A stretch of DNA of 64,000 bases from Streptomyces sp. TLI_171 (GTDB lineage Bacteria; Actinomycetota; Actinomycetes; Streptomycetales; Streptomycetaceae): NCBI RefSeq assembly GCF_003610255.1, contig NZ_RAPS01000001.1:3472001-3536000 (forward strand), written 5' to 3'. The notes beneath the pieces are model-generated. The model made no database searches. It saw nothing but the letters and a program-made list of their open reading frames with translations, and had not been told where the DNA came from. A program made the position numbers and the translations under genes. Of this stretch, positions 39,620 through 47,892 are shown one piece after another (within the stretch, counting starts at the first letter, position 1; every line of letters starts with the position of its first letter).

Positions 39620-41398
39620 TCACGCCGCGATTTCCTTGATCTCGCAGAGCGCGGCGCCGCTGGTAACCGACTGGCCGGTCTCGGCCTTCAGGCCGACCAC
39701 GGTGCCGGCCTTGTGGGCGTTGAGCGGCTGCTCCATCTTCATGGCCTCCAGGACCACGATCAGCTCGCCCTCGGCGACCACCTGGCCCTCCGCCACGGCC
39801 ACCTTCACCACGGTGCCCTGCATCGGCGAGGCCAGCGTGTCGCCGGACACCGCCCCCTTCCTCGCCGGGCCGCCGCGCCGCCTGGTCTTCTCCACCGCCG
39901 GCACGGGCGCGCCCACGTTGAGCGAGGACGGCAGCGAGACCTCGATCCGCTTGCCGCCGACCTCGACCACCAGGTGGTCACGCGGCGCGGGCTGCTCCCC
40001 GTCCGGCCCGGTGGTGGTGTAGGCCGGGATCTCGTTCTCGAACTCGGTCTCGATCCACCGGGTGTGGACCTTGAACGGTTCCGCGGAGCCGTGCACCTCG
40101 GGGGCGAAGGCGGGGTCGGTGACGACGGCCCGGTGGAAGGGGATGGCGGTGGCCATGCCTTCGACGGTGAACTCCTCCAGGGCGCGCTTGGCGCGCTGCA
40201 GGGCCTGCTTGCGGTCGGCGCCGGAGACGACCAGCTTGGCGAGCAGGGAGTCCCAGGCGGGGCCGATCACCGAGCCGGACTCCACGCCCGCGTCCAGGCG
40301 CACGCCCGGGCCCGACGGCGGGGCGAACAGGGTGACGGTGCCCGGTGCGGGCAGGAAGTTGCGGCCCGGGTCCTCGCCGTTGATGCGGAACTCGAAGGAG
40401 TGGCCGCGCACCTCCGGGTCGTCGTAGCCCAGCGGCTCGCCGTCGGCGATGCGGAACATCTCGCGGACCAGGTCGATGCCGGTGACCTCCTCGGAGACCG
40501 GGTGCTCGACCTGCAGACGGGTGTTGACCTCCAGGAAGGAGATCAGCCCGTCCTGGGAGACCAGGAACTCGCAGGTCCCCGCGCCGACGTAGCCGGCCTC
40601 GCGGAGGATCGCCTTGGACGCCCGGTACAGCTCGGCGTTCTGCTCGGCGGTCAGGAACGGCGCGGGCGCCTCCTCGACCAGCTTCTGGTGGCGGCGCTGC
40701 AGCGAGCAGTCACGGGTGGAGACCACCACGACGTTGCCGTGCTGGTCGGCCAGGCACTGGGTCTCCACGTGGCGGGGCTTGTCGAGGTACTGCTCGACGA
40801 AGCACTCGCCGCGGCCGAACGCCGCCACCGCCTCGCGGACCGCGGAGTCGTAGAGCTCCGGGATCTCCTCCAGGGTGCGGGCGACCTTCAGACCGCGACC
40901 GCCGCCGCCGAACGCGGCCTTGATCGCGACGGGCAGGCCGTGCTCCGCGGCGAACGCCACGACCTCCTCCGCGCCGGAGACCGGGTCGGCGGTCCCCGCC
41001 ACCAGCGGCGCGCCGGCCCGCTGGGCGACGTGCCGCGCGGTGACCTTGTCACCCAGATCGCGGATCGCCTGCGGCGGCGGGCCGATCCAGGTCAGGCCGG
41101 CGTCGATGACGGCCTGCGCGAAGTCCGCGTTCTCCGACAGGAAGCCGTACCCGGGGTGGACCGCGTCCGCCCCCGCGTCGGCCGCGGCCTTCAGCACCTT
41201 CGCGATGTCCAGGTAGCTGGTCGCGGGGGTGTCGCCGCCCAACGCGTACGCCTCGTCGGCCGCCCGCACGTGCAGCGCGTCCCGGTCCGGCTCCGCATAC
41301 ACCGCGACACTGCCGATACCGGCATCCCGGCAGGCCCGGGCGACGCGAACGGCGATTTCCCCGCGATTGGCGATCAGTACCTTGCGCACAGTGGACAC
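39620..41398 (-). CDS. Acyl-CoA carboxylase alpha subunit (biotin carboxylase + BCCP)
   Basis: The 592 residues carry an N-terminal biotin carboxylase ([23 protein letters not shown]-grasp loop [26 protein letters not shown]) and a C-terminal biotinyl domain with EAMKMEQ near residue 556. It carboxylates biotin for transfer by the beta subunit at 27643. JadJ fills this role in jadomycin and lies next to the cyclase in the same way. GTG 41398 follows AGAGGAG. It points the same way as the PKS operon, which starts about 150 bp beyond its stop. Confidence 0.95.
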   Translation of the reverse strand: MSTVRKVLIANRGEIAVRVARACRDAGIGSVAVYAEPDRDALHVRAADEAYALGGDTPATSYLDIAKVLKAAADAGADAVHPGYGFLSENADFAQAVIDAGLTWIGPPPQAIRDLGDKVTARHVAQRAGAPLVAGTADPVSGAEEVVAFAAEHGLPVAIKAAFGGGGRGLKVARTLEEIPELYDSAVREAVAAFGRGECFVEQYLDKPRHVETQCLADQHGNVVVVSTRDCSLQRRHQKLVEEAPAPFLTAEQNAELYRASKAILREAGYVGAGTCEFLVSQDGLISFLEVNTRLQVEHPVSEEVTGIDLVREMFRIADGEPLGYDDPEVRGHSFEFRINGEDPGRNFLPAPGTVTLFAPPSGPGVRLDAGVESGSVIGPAWDSLLAKLVVSGADRKQALQRAKRALEEFTVEGMATAIPFHRAVVTDPAFAPEVHGSAEPFKVHTRWIETEFENEIPAYTTTGPDGEQPAPRDHLVVEVGGKRIEVSLPSSLNVGAPVPAVEKTRRRGGPARKGAVSGDTLASPMQGTVVKVAVAEGQVVAEGELIVVLEAMKMEQPLNAHKAGTVVGLKAETGQSVTSGAALCEIKEIAA

Positions 41399-41567
41399 AT
41401 CTGACTCCTCTCGGAGCCACAAGCCTGTTCGGATCACCCCTGCCCGAGCAATGGGGACCGTTGCAGGAATGCGCCGGAATCACCAGGGATGGTCGCGCGC
41501 AGGCCGGTGGCGGAAAGGACTCCGCCAAGCCACCGTCAAGCGCGCGACCGGACATTCCCCGGGGAAT

Positions 41568-42512
41568 TCAAAGCCGGGCCGGAGCCAGCAGTTCGCAGTA
41601 CCAGGGCGCGGCCCGCCGGAACCCGTCCTCGAACCGGCTGCCGGGCTCCAGCCCGAGGGCGGTCCAGAGCCGGGCCGACTCGAAGACGTGATCCGCCGTC
41701 AGCAGCTCCAGCCGGGCCGGGTCGAGCCCGTCCGCGGCCAGCGCGGCCCGGGCCTGCGCCCCGGTGATCCCCCGGTCCGGCCACGGGATCGCGGCGGCCC
41801 CGGCGACCGCCCGGAGCAGGGTGTGCACGGCGACCGGCTCGGGGTGCCCGGCGTGGTGGACCAGGCCGGCGCCGGCCGCCGGGGCGAGCGCCGCGCCGAC
41901 CAGCAGCCGGGCCAGGTCGCGGACGTCGATCATGGTGGTCCGGGCCGGCCAGCCGTCGACCGTGCCGGGCAGCGCGCGCAGGATCCGGGCCAGGCCGGGG
42001 CCGACCCAGCTGTCGCCGTCGCCGTAGACCAGGTGCGGGCGCAGCACCACTCCCCCGGCGGCGAGCACCGCGTCCTCGGCCAGCGCGCGGCTGCGCGAGG
42101 TGGCCGAGGACGGCCGGCGCTCCAACTCCTCCGGCCGGCTGCCCCGGTAGACGCCGCGGCCGTAGACCGAGGCGGTGCTGAGGTGGACGATCCGGCCGAC
42201 CCCGGCCCGCCGGGCCTCGGCGACCAGCGCGGCGGTGCCGCGGGCGTTGACGGCGTGGTTGGCCGCCTCGCTGCCGCCGATCTGCGCGGCGCAGTGCACC
42301 AGCACGTCGACGCCTTCGCAGACCCCGGGCAGGGTGCCGGGGTCGGCCAGGTCGGCGGTGACGGTCTGCAGGCCGCCGTCCGTCCCGGGGACGGGGCTGC
42401 GGTGCCGCAGCACCCGCAGCCCGACCGCCTGCCGGCGCAGTTCGCGGACCACCCGGCGGCCGACGAACCCGGAGCCGCCGGTGACCAGCACGGTGGGCGC
42501 CATCCCGGTCAC
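41568..42512 (-). CDS. NAD-dependent epimerase/reductase, butyrolactone-pathway partner
   Basis: A 314-residue extended short-chain dehydrogenase: TVLVTGGSGFVGRRVVREL, DVLVHCAAQIGG and STASVYGRGVYRG. In VYGRGVYRGSR the Tyr is present but the following Lys of YxxxK is missing, so classical SDR chemistry is uncertain. GTG 42512 overlaps the stop of the AfsA-like gene (GTGA), so the two are translated together; ATG 42503 is an alternative. Genes of this kind accompany afsA homologues and are thought to reduce the butenolide precursor or modify the side chain. Confidence 0.82.
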   Translation of the reverse strand: MTGMAPTVLVTGGSGFVGRRVVRELRRQAVGLRVLRHRSPVPGTDGGLQTVTADLADPGTLPGVCEGVDVLVHCAAQIGGSEAANHAVNARGTAALVAEARRAGVGRIVHLSTASVYGRGVYRGSRPEELERRPSSATSRSRALAEDAVLAAGGVVLRPHLVYGDGDSWVGPGLARILRALPGTVDGWPARTTMIDVRDLARLLVGAALAPAAGAGLVHHAGHPEPVAVHTLLRAVAGAAAIPWPDRGITGAQARAALAADGLDPARLELLTADHVFESARLWTALGLEPGSRFEDGFRRAAPWYCELLAPARL

Positions 42513-43456
42513 CGGGGTCGGGGGAGCAGGCGCAGCTCCGACTCGAAGACGGTGGCGCCGTCCTGCACGCCGCGGACGCTGACGGACCGTCCGCCCTCGC
42601 CGGCGGTGCCGGTCCTGGCCTCGATCCAGCACGGCGAGTCGAGTTCGACGTACTTGGTGAAGGTGCTGGCGGCGGCGGTGAGCACCGCGTCGGTGAGGCC
42701 GGTGGCGGCGTAGGCGGCCTGCCGGGCGGCCTCCAGCAGCACCATGCCGGGGACGTGGTCCACGGGGTGGTCGAAGAAGATCGGGTGCTCGGTGTCGACC
42801 CGGAGCTGCCAGCGGTTCCCGTCGCCGGGGAGCGGGCGGGCCAGCACCACGTGGCCGATGCCGGGGCGGCCGACCTCGGTGTGCGGGAGCGCCCCGAGCG
42901 GCAGCGGGACGGCGGTCCGCGGCCGGCCGTCGCGCAGCCGGCGGTAGATGGCGGGGCTGAGACATCGGAACCCGGCCGAGGCGGTGGCCAGCGGGCGGCC
43001 GTCGCGGACGGCGGTGACCTGGTAGCGCATCTCGCTGAGGGTGTTGCCGCGCCGGACGATGTCGGTGCAGGTGGTGCGGAGTTCGACCTCGGTGGGCACC
43101 CCGCCGGCGAGGAACAGCTCGGGCCCGGCGTCGTAGGACATGTCCCACATCAGGAACTGGTGCCCGAACGGCACGTCGAACTCGGCGTGCGCGAGCAGTG
43201 CGCCGACCTGCCGGACGGACTCCACCAGCAGCATCGGGTCCTGGTAGCCGCGTTCCTGGGCGAACAGCGCGTGGCCGCGCGGCCACTGCGCCCGGACCAC
43301 GAAGTCCCGGGCCCCGTCGGCCCGTTCCTCGTCGACGGCGTCCCAGTTGGTGAGCAGCACCTCGGCCACCGCGGCCCGGTGGACGTACTCGCGGGGAACA
43401 GTGCAGGTCAGTGCGGTGCGCGGAAGTTCTCGAACCTTGCCGGTGAGACTGGGCAT
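42509..43456 (-). CDS. AfsA/ScbA-type gamma-butyrolactone synthase
   Basis: A 315-residue protein with two AfsA hot-dog repeats. The first has TALTCTVPREYVHRAAVAEVLLTNW and GYQDPMLLVESVRQVGALLAHAEF; the second HPIFFDHPVDHVPGMVLLEAARQAAYA. AfsA condenses a beta-ketoacyl-ACP with dihydroxyacetone phosphate to give the butenolide precursor of the signal. ATG 43456 has AGGAG about 10 bases upstream. It is divergent from the response regulator across 460 bp that contain ARE-like sites, the normal place for control by a butyrolactone receptor. Confidence 0.93.
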   Translation of the reverse strand: MPSLTGKVRELPRTALTCTVPREYVHRAAVAEVLLTNWDAVDEERADGARDFVVRAQWPRGHALFAQERGYQDPMLLVESVRQVGALLAHAEFDVPFGHQFLMWDMSYDAGPELFLAGGVPTEVELRTTCTDIVRRGNTLSEMRYQVTAVRDGRPLATASAGFRCLSPAIYRRLRDGRPRTAVPLPLGALPHTEVGRPGIGHVVLARPLPGDGNRWQLRVDTEHPIFFDHPVDHVPGMVLLEAARQAAYAATGLTDAVLTAAASTFTKYVELDSPCWIEARTGTAGEGGRSVSVRGVQDGATVFESELRLLPRPR

Positions 43457-43542
43457 GTGCGTGGCACTCCTGTCTTGTGCAGGCAGGGATAGCGGGACAC
43501 CCTTCCGGGCCGCCCCCTTCGACCAACGTCTGTGACGCCAAG

Positions 43543-43567
43543 ATACAGACAAGTTGGTCCGGTTTAT
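43543..43567. promoter_or_regulatory. ARE-like butyrolactone-receptor site
   Basis: ATACAGAC, 8-bp centre, then CCGGTTTAT: imperfect palindrome resembling autoregulatory elements bound by ArpA/ScbR-type receptors, 87 bp upstream of the AfsA-like start. Confidence 0.5.
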
Positions 43568-43828
43568 CAAGCCCTCATCGGAGATCCCCATCCGGACGGT
43601 TCCCGACCGCGCGGCCGAACCGTGCAAGACCTGGCGTTTTGCCCGACAACCGCGAACAAACATGACGGCCTGTACGATTCATGGTGGACGAGCCCGCTCC
43701 ACAGTCAAGTACCGAACGAGCACGCACGGTGACGAATGGTCGACTGTGTCCGGTTATGCCCGGCAAAGATTGACGGTTCGTTACCCGCAGGGGGCGAGCC
43801 GGCTACACCAACCTCACCGGGACTTCCG

Positions 43829-43859
43829 TTGACAATCAGACAGGTCTGTTTGCTATCTT
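43829..43859 (+). promoter_or_regulatory. Promoter with internal operator for the response regulator
   Basis: TTGACA at 43829-43834 and TATCTT at 43854-43859 (or CTATCT one base earlier) form -35 and -10 boxes. Between them lies CAGAC-AG-GTCTG (43837-43848), which would let a bound TetR repressor block polymerase. The flanks AATCAGACAGGTCTGTTTG closely match the site at 46362. Confidence 0.6.
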
Positions 43860-43916
43860 CGCAGTGGCGAGTGCACAACTGTCCGTGAAGACGAGGGCGT
43901 GCCCGAGGAGGACCAG

Positions 43917-44699
43917 ATGAACCGGCCGGCCGTGGACATACTCGAACATCCGGCCGGGCGCCGGGCCCGGCCGTACCCCGCCGCCCCGCCCGCCCCGCCG
44001 GCCTCCAGAGGGGGCCAGGCGCTGCGCGTGCTGGTGGTGGAGAACGACGCCCGGGCGGCGGACGCCCTACTGCAGGGCCTGACCAGACAGGGCTACGCCG
44101 CGTACGGCGTCGGCACCGGCGCCGAGGCGCTGCGCGGGCACCCGGACGCCGAGCTGATCCTGCTCGACCTGGACCTGCCCGACCTGGACGGCCTGGAGGT
44201 CTGCCGCGGCATCCGCGCGGTCAGCAACACCCCGATCATCACCGTCACCGCCCGCAGCTCCGAGCTCGACCGGGTACTGGGCCTGCAGGCCGGCTCCGAC
44301 GACTACCTGGTCAAGCCGTACGGATTCCGGGAGTTGCTGGCCCGGATGGACGCGGTGATGCGCCGGGTGCACGCCCAGCCGCCGGCCAGCCCGGTGATCA
44401 CTCACGGCGCGCTCTGGATCGACGTCGGCGCCCGGGTCGCGACCCTGGGCGGCGTCGCGGTGGACCTCACCCGCAAGGAGTTCGACCTGCTGCACCTGCT
44501 GGCCTCGCAGCCCGGCACGGTGATCTCCCGACGGCAGATCATGGCCCAGGTGTGGGACGACGCCTGGTCCCCGCGCGGACGCACGGTGGACACCCACGTC
44601 GGCACCTTACGGGCCAAGCTCGGCACCGAATGGATCATCACGGTGCGCGGCATCGGCTTCCGGCTCGGCATGGGCGAGGCCCCGCCGCCGGCCGACTGA
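43917..44699 (+). CDS. OmpR-family response regulator, JadR1-like cluster activator
   Basis: A 260-residue protein. A 38-residue Pro/Ala extension precedes the receiver (LRVLVVENDARAADALLQGL; phospho-acceptor region LILLDLDLPDLDG; TVTARSS; LVKPYG). The C-terminal winged helix is of the OmpR type (LTRKEFDLLHLLASQPGTVISRRQIMAQVW, TVDTHVGTLRAKLG, VRGIGFRL). The acidic pocket reads E-N-D, close to normal. No histidine kinase is nearby. JadR1 and relatives are orphan regulators of angucycline clusters that respond to end product. ATG 43917 follows GAGGAGG; GTG 43899 upstream is less well placed. Confidence 0.9.
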   Translation: MNRPAVDILEHPAGRRARPYPAAPPAPPASRGGQALRVLVVENDARAADALLQGLTRQGYAAYGVGTGAEALRGHPDAELILLDLDLPDLDGLEVCRGIRAVSNTPIITVTARSSELDRVLGLQAGSDDYLVKPYGFRELLARMDAVMRRVHAQPPASPVITHGALWIDVGARVATLGGVAVDLTRKEFDLLHLLASQPGTVISRRQIMAQVWDDAWSPRGRTVDTHVGTLRAKLGTEWIITVRGIGFRLGMGEAPPPAD

Positions 44700-44813
44700 C
44701 CGACCGTCAGAACCGCTCGCAGGGAGGGCACTTCCCCGGCGCCTCCCCCGCACCCCGGTTCACCCACGCCTCCAGCGCACCACTGCCACCGCTCCGGTGT
44801 CACGCGATAGAGT

Positions 44814-44827
44814 ACAGACCAGTCTGT
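44814..44827. promoter_or_regulatory. TetR-type operator ACAGAC-CA-GTCTGT
   Basis: Perfect 6+6 inverted repeat 37 bp before the TetR gene at 44864, just downstream of a GATAGAGT -10-like box. The half site CAGAC is shared with 43837-43848, suggesting one regulator for both. Confidence 0.65.
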
Positions 44828-44863
44828 TCATATTGGCACGGACGACCGAGACGGGACGGCGAC

Positions 44864-45487
44864 ATGGCTCAGCAGGAACGCGGTAGGCGGTCACGGCAGT
44901 CGATCCTCGAGGCAGCGGCACGGGTGTTCGACGAGCGCGGCTACGAAGCGGCCAGCACCAACGAGATCCTGGCCCACACCGGCCTCACCCGCGGCTCGCT
45001 CTACCACCACTTCCCGTCCAAGGAAGCCATCGCGCTGGCCCTGGTCGACGCCCACGCGGAGGCCCTGGCCCCGCCGGAGCACCCGGTGCGCATCCAGGCG
45101 ATGATCGACCTGACGCTGCGGTTCGCCGACCGCCTGCGGATCGACCCGGTGCTGCGCGCGAGCGTGCGGCTGACCATCGAGCAGACCTCCTTCGGCTACC
45201 CCCCGCTGACGGCGTACGAGCAGTCCGTCGCGACCATCCTCGGCCTGCTGAAGGAGGCGGAGGCGCAGAACGAACTGCTGCCCGGCACCGACATCCACGC
45301 CGCGACCGCCACCATCGTGGGGTCCTTCACCGGCCTGCAGATCATGTCCCGGGCCTACTCCGACCGCCAGGACCTGCCCGAACGGGTCGGCGCCTTCTGG
45401 GACTTGATCCTCCCCGGGCTGGTCATCCCCGGACTGATCGGCCGCCTGCGCACCTCGTCGCCGGTGCCGGTGGGCGCCTCCTCCTGA
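44864..45487 (+). CDS. TetR-family gamma-butyrolactone receptor (ArpA/ScbR-like)
   Basis: A 207-residue regulator. The HTH region SRQSILEAAARVFDERGYEAASTNEILAHTGLTRGSLYHHFPSKEAIA closely matches ArpA/ScbR receptors. The ligand domain has LTIEQTSFGYPPLTAYEQSV, with the Trp usual in the pocket of this family replaced or displaced; WDLILPGLVIPG ends the fold. Receptors repress until their butyrolactone binds. A palindrome lies directly upstream. With the AfsA-like synthase 1.4 kb away it forms a complete signal-response pair. Confidence 0.9.
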   Translation: MAQQERGRRSRQSILEAAARVFDERGYEAASTNEILAHTGLTRGSLYHHFPSKEAIALALVDAHAEALAPPEHPVRIQAMIDLTLRFADRLRIDPVLRASVRLTIEQTSFGYPPLTAYEQSVATILGLLKEAEAQNELLPGTDIHAATATIVGSFTGLQIMSRAYSDRQDLPERVGAFWDLILPGLVIPGLIGRLRTSSPVPVGASS

Positions 45488-45506
45488 CCCTCTCCCACCC
45501 CCCGTG

Positions 45507-45540
45507 CGAGCGCCCCGCGGCATCGGCCGCGGGGCGCTCG
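45507..45540. terminator. Bidirectional terminator
   Basis: 14-bp perfect stem CGAGCGCCCCGCGG, 6-base loop, between convergent TetR genes. Confidence 0.85.
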
Positions 45541-45580
45541 TGCGCGCTCAGGCCATCTGTGCTCAGGCGGTCCGCGTTGT

Positions 45581-46132
45581 TCAGTTCGGGCTGTCGTACA
45601 GCGGGCGCAGCAGGCGCCACAGCCGCTCCGAGGTGGCGCCGTCCCACCAGCCGGTGTCCGCGCGGCCGAGCGACTCCAGGCCGGCCGCGACCACCACCAT
45701 CAGGTCGGCCAGGTCCTCGCCGACCGGCAGGCCGTCATGGGCCTTCACCAGCCGGGCCCGCACCTCGGCGAGCAGCTCGTCGCGCAGCTGCGGCGGGCGG
45801 TCCGAGCCGTCGGCGGCCAGCCGCAGGCCGGCCCGGACGATCTCCTCCGCGGCCACCGCACCGAACAGCGCGACCAGGAAGCGCTCCGGGGCGTCGGCCG
45901 AGTCGCCGTCGAAGGCCTCGTCGATCAGCGCCGCCAGCCGTGCCCTGGCCTGCTCGTAGACCGCCGCGACCAGCTCGGCGGTGGAGGCGAAGTGGTGGTA
46001 CAGCGCGCCGCGGGTCACTCCCGCCCGACTACAGATGTTGACCAGCCCCGCGTCGGCGAGCGCGCCGTTGGCGATCAGCTCCGCCGTGGCCTCGACCAGG
46101 GTCTGCCGTGTCTGGCTGGACCGCGTCTGCAT
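45581..46132 (-). CDS. TetR-family regulator, possible pseudo-butyrolactone receptor (JadR2-like position)
   Basis: A 183-residue TetR protein: SSQTRQTLVEATAELIANGALADAGLVNICSRAGVTRGALYHHFASTAELV (HTH), then a helical domain ending LESLGRADTGWWDGATSERLWRLLRPLY. It is convergent with the receptor gene. In jadomycin clusters a second TetR (JadR2) next to JadR1 binds the antibiotic instead of the signal; the position here suggests the same, but the ligand cannot be read. ATG 46132 has a moderate AAGGCAGG site. ARE-like and CAAAC-AG-GTTTG sites lie 89 and 230 bp upstream. Confidence 0.85.
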   Translation of the reverse strand: MQTRSSQTRQTLVEATAELIANGALADAGLVNICSRAGVTRGALYHHFASTAELVAAVYEQARARLAALIDEAFDGDSADAPERFLVALFGAVAAEEIVRAGLRLAADGSDRPPQLRDELLAEVRARLVKAHDGLPVGEDLADLMVVVAAGLESLGRADTGWWDGATSERLWRLLRPLYDSPN

Positions 46133-46220
46133 CAGGGCACCTGCCTTCTCTCCCGGACGTCCTATCCGCACGCACGGCGAAGCCGTAGGCCGTGCCGGCC
46201 CGCGCGCCCCGGGCCAAATC

Positions 46221-46241
46221 ATACAACCATGCCTGTTTTAT
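46221..46241. promoter_or_regulatory. ARE-like site upstream of second TetR gene
   Basis: ATACAAC-CATGCCT-GTTTTAT, 6 of 7 arm positions complementary; likely target of one of the two TetR regulators. Confidence 0.5.
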
Positions 46242-46361
46242 CGGACCCCCTGTATGCAGAACAACCGGTGTCGACCCTTGACCACCCCTCAACCCGCGCC
46301 GCCTTCCTGCGGATTGCGCTGCCGGCACAAGCGGAACCGGAGCAGGCGCCTGTCAGATAAT

Positions 46362-46373
46362 CAAACAGGTTTG
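46362..46373. promoter_or_regulatory. Operator-like palindrome CAAAC-AG-GTTTG
   Basis: Perfect 5+5 inverted repeat within a context (AATCAAACAGGTTTG) that parallels the operator at 43837. It lies in the 46133-46491 non-coding gap, 230 bp upstream of the second TetR gene. The rest of that gap holds the site at 46221 and a terminator, and no gene. Confidence 0.45.
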
Positions 46374-46419
46374 CACGGAAAAGTCCCAGGTCAGCCCAAC
46401 CTAACCTGGGCAAATGGAA

Positions 46420-46452
46420 GCCGCCGTGCTGACGAAGTGTCAGCACGGCGGC
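46420..46452. terminator. Terminator of CYTH gene
   Basis: 14-bp perfect stem GCCGCCGTGCTGAC with GAAGT loop, 39 bp beyond the stop of the gene at 46492 (minus strand). Confidence 0.85.
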
Positions 46453-46491
46453 TCGAGCGGAGCGTTGCGTCGGGTGCGGCGCGGGGACCGG

Positions 46492-46959
46492 TCAGTCGGG
46501 CGGAGCGGCGGCCGCGGCCAGCCGCTGGTTCTTGTACTCGGCGCGGTCGGTGACCTCGGCGCCGAACCAGTCCGGCGGGACGAACGCGGCGGCCGCCCCC
46601 TCGTCCGCGAACTCGACCTCGACGGTGCGCAGCCCGGCCAGCCGGCCCGCGTAGGTGTCCACCACCGCGGTGTGCCCGCCGAGGTCGACCTCGCGGCGGG
46701 TCTTCTCCAGCCGGGCCGGCTCGGTGGCGGGCCACAGCCCGGCGAACTGGGCGGGCTCCAGCGGGACCTCCCACTCCTGCCGGACCAGGCCCGTGCCGCG
46801 CTTCACGGTCAACGAGCAGTCCTCGCCCCGCCGCCGCAGCCGGGCCTCGGCGCCGTCCGCGCCCACCGCGAGGTACCCCTGCAGCAGGTCCGCCTCCGGG
46901 CCGTCGGGCACCTGCCCGTCGGCCGCCACCAGGAACTTGCGCTCGATCTCCACGCCCAT
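46492..46959 (-). CDS. CYTH-domain protein (triphosphate tunnel family)
   Basis: A 155-residue tunnel-fold protein. VEIERKF at residues 3-9 is the ExExK signature; EARLRRRG, LTVKRG, RLEKTRREVDL and VEVEFAD are the repeated charged strands that line the tunnel. CYTH enzymes hydrolyse triphosphates or make cAMP (CyaB); the small single-domain actinobacterial form is most often an inorganic triphosphatase-like protein of unproven role. ATG 46959 follows GGAGG. It appears to lie outside the polyketide cluster. Confidence 0.88.
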   Translation of the reverse strand: MGVEIERKFLVAADGQVPDGPEADLLQGYLAVGADGAEARLRRRGEDCSLTVKRGTGLVRQEWEVPLEPAQFAGLWPATEPARLEKTRREVDLGGHTAVVDTYAGRLAGLRTVEVEFADEGAAAAFVPPDWFGAEVTDRAEYKNQRLAAAAAPPD

Positions 46960-47061
46960 GGCAGACGTCCTCCTTCCCTCGGTCCCGGTCCGCCCGGGGC
47001 GGGCCGCTCCCCCAGCACAGTACGGCCACTCGCCGCCGGAGGACCCGGGCCGCACATGACG

Positions 47062-47094
47062 AACGGGCGTCCGCACGGTGTGCGGACGCCCGTT
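47062..47094. terminator. Terminator of trpBA
   Basis: 15-bp perfect stem AACGGGCGTCCGCAC with GGT loop, 9 bp beyond the trpA stop on the minus strand. Confidence 0.9.
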
Positions 47095-47103
47095 GACGAG
47101 CTG

Positions 47104-47892
47104 TCAGAGCGTCTCGGCGACCAGGCTCTCCAGGAACTGCCGGTAGCCCTCCGGGCCGCCCGCCACCCAGGCGTCCAGGCCCGCGGTGCCGATGATGGCG
47201 AGGTCCGCCATCCCGCGCAGGCCGCGCACGTCCTCGGCGGTGCGGATGCCGAAGCCGAGGCCGAGCGGCACCGAGGTCGCCTCCCGGCAACGCTCCAGGA
47301 ACGCCGCCACGCCTTCCGACAGGTCCGTCTGGCGACCGGTGACGCCCTTGCGCGCGGCGCAGTAGACGAAGCCCGAGGCGTGCCGGCCGAGTTCGGCCAG
47401 CCGCTCCTGGGTGTTGGTCGGCGTCATGATCAGCACCGGGTCCAGCCCGTGGGTGCGGGCCGCCGCGTTCAGCTCGGCCGCCTCCTCGGGGGGCAGGTCC
47501 GGCACGATGAAGCCCTTCATGCCCGCCTCGGCCAGCCGCGCGCAGAACCGCTCGGCGCCCATCGCGTACACGCTGTTGTAGTAGCCCATGAAGAGGAGCT
47601 CGAACCCGAACGCCGCCGAGGCGCGCGCCGCCAGGTCGAAGTAGTCCTGCCAGGACGTCCCGGCCTGGATCGCCTCGTGGTTGGCCTTCACGAAGGACGG
47701 GCCGTCGGCGATCGGCTCGCTGAACGGCATCTGCAGCTCGACCACGTCCACTCCGGCCGCGTCCATCGCCTCCAGCATCGCCCAGTTGGCGTCCAGGGAC
47801 GGGTAGCCGACGACCAGGTGCGTCATCAGCAGCAGCGGCTTCTTCTCCAGCCGCGCGCCGAGGTGGGCGGACAGGCTCGTGGTGTCGCTCAT
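47104..47892 (-). CDS. trpA: Tryptophan synthase alpha chain
   Basis: A 262-residue TIM barrel that cleaves indole-3-glycerol phosphate. The catalytic Glu and Asp are in VVELQMPFSEPIADGPSF. FMGYYNSVYAMGAERFC and GFIVPDLPPEEAAEL are conserved loops, and LGFGIRTAEDV binds phosphate. FSEP in place of the usual FSDP, and FMGYYNSVY, make it look unlike the standard actinobacterial TrpA, so it may be a second or acquired copy. ATG overlaps trpB by ATGA. No trpC, trpD or trpE lies nearby. Confidence 0.93.
   Translation of the reverse strand: MSDTTSLSAHLGARLEKKPLLLMTHLVVGYPSLDANWAMLEAMDAAGVDVVELQMPFSEPIADGPSFVKANHEAIQAGTSWQDYFDLAARASAAFGFELLFMGYYNSVYAMGAERFCARLAEAGMKGFIVPDLPPEEAAELNAAARTHGLDPVLIMTPTNTQERLAELGRHASGFVYCAARKGVTGRQTDLSEGVAAFLERCREATSVPLGLGFGIRTAEDVRGLRGMADLAIIGTAGLDAWVAGGPEGYRQFLESLVAETL

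Larger units (their letters stand above)
43457..43916. promoter_or_regulatory. 460-bp control region between AfsA-like and response regulator genes
   Basis: A non-coding, AT-richer stretch. It holds an ARE-like site (43543-43567) on the AfsA side and a TTGACA promoter with an embedded palindrome (43829-43859) on the regulator side. Short open frames across it have no ribosome sites or recognisable products. The middle (about 43600-43800) shows nothing that I can name. Confidence 0.6.

Noticed and set aside
41554..41567. Palindrome ATTCCCCGGGGAAT before the carboxylase alpha gene
   Set aside because: Single occurrence at the edge of a coding end; no second copy or promoter context, so it could be chance.
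13097..46132. Looked for deoxysugar, glycosyltransferase, N-N bond or diazo genes
   Set aside because: None found. The cluster is therefore not called a glycoside or kinamycin-type diazo pathway.
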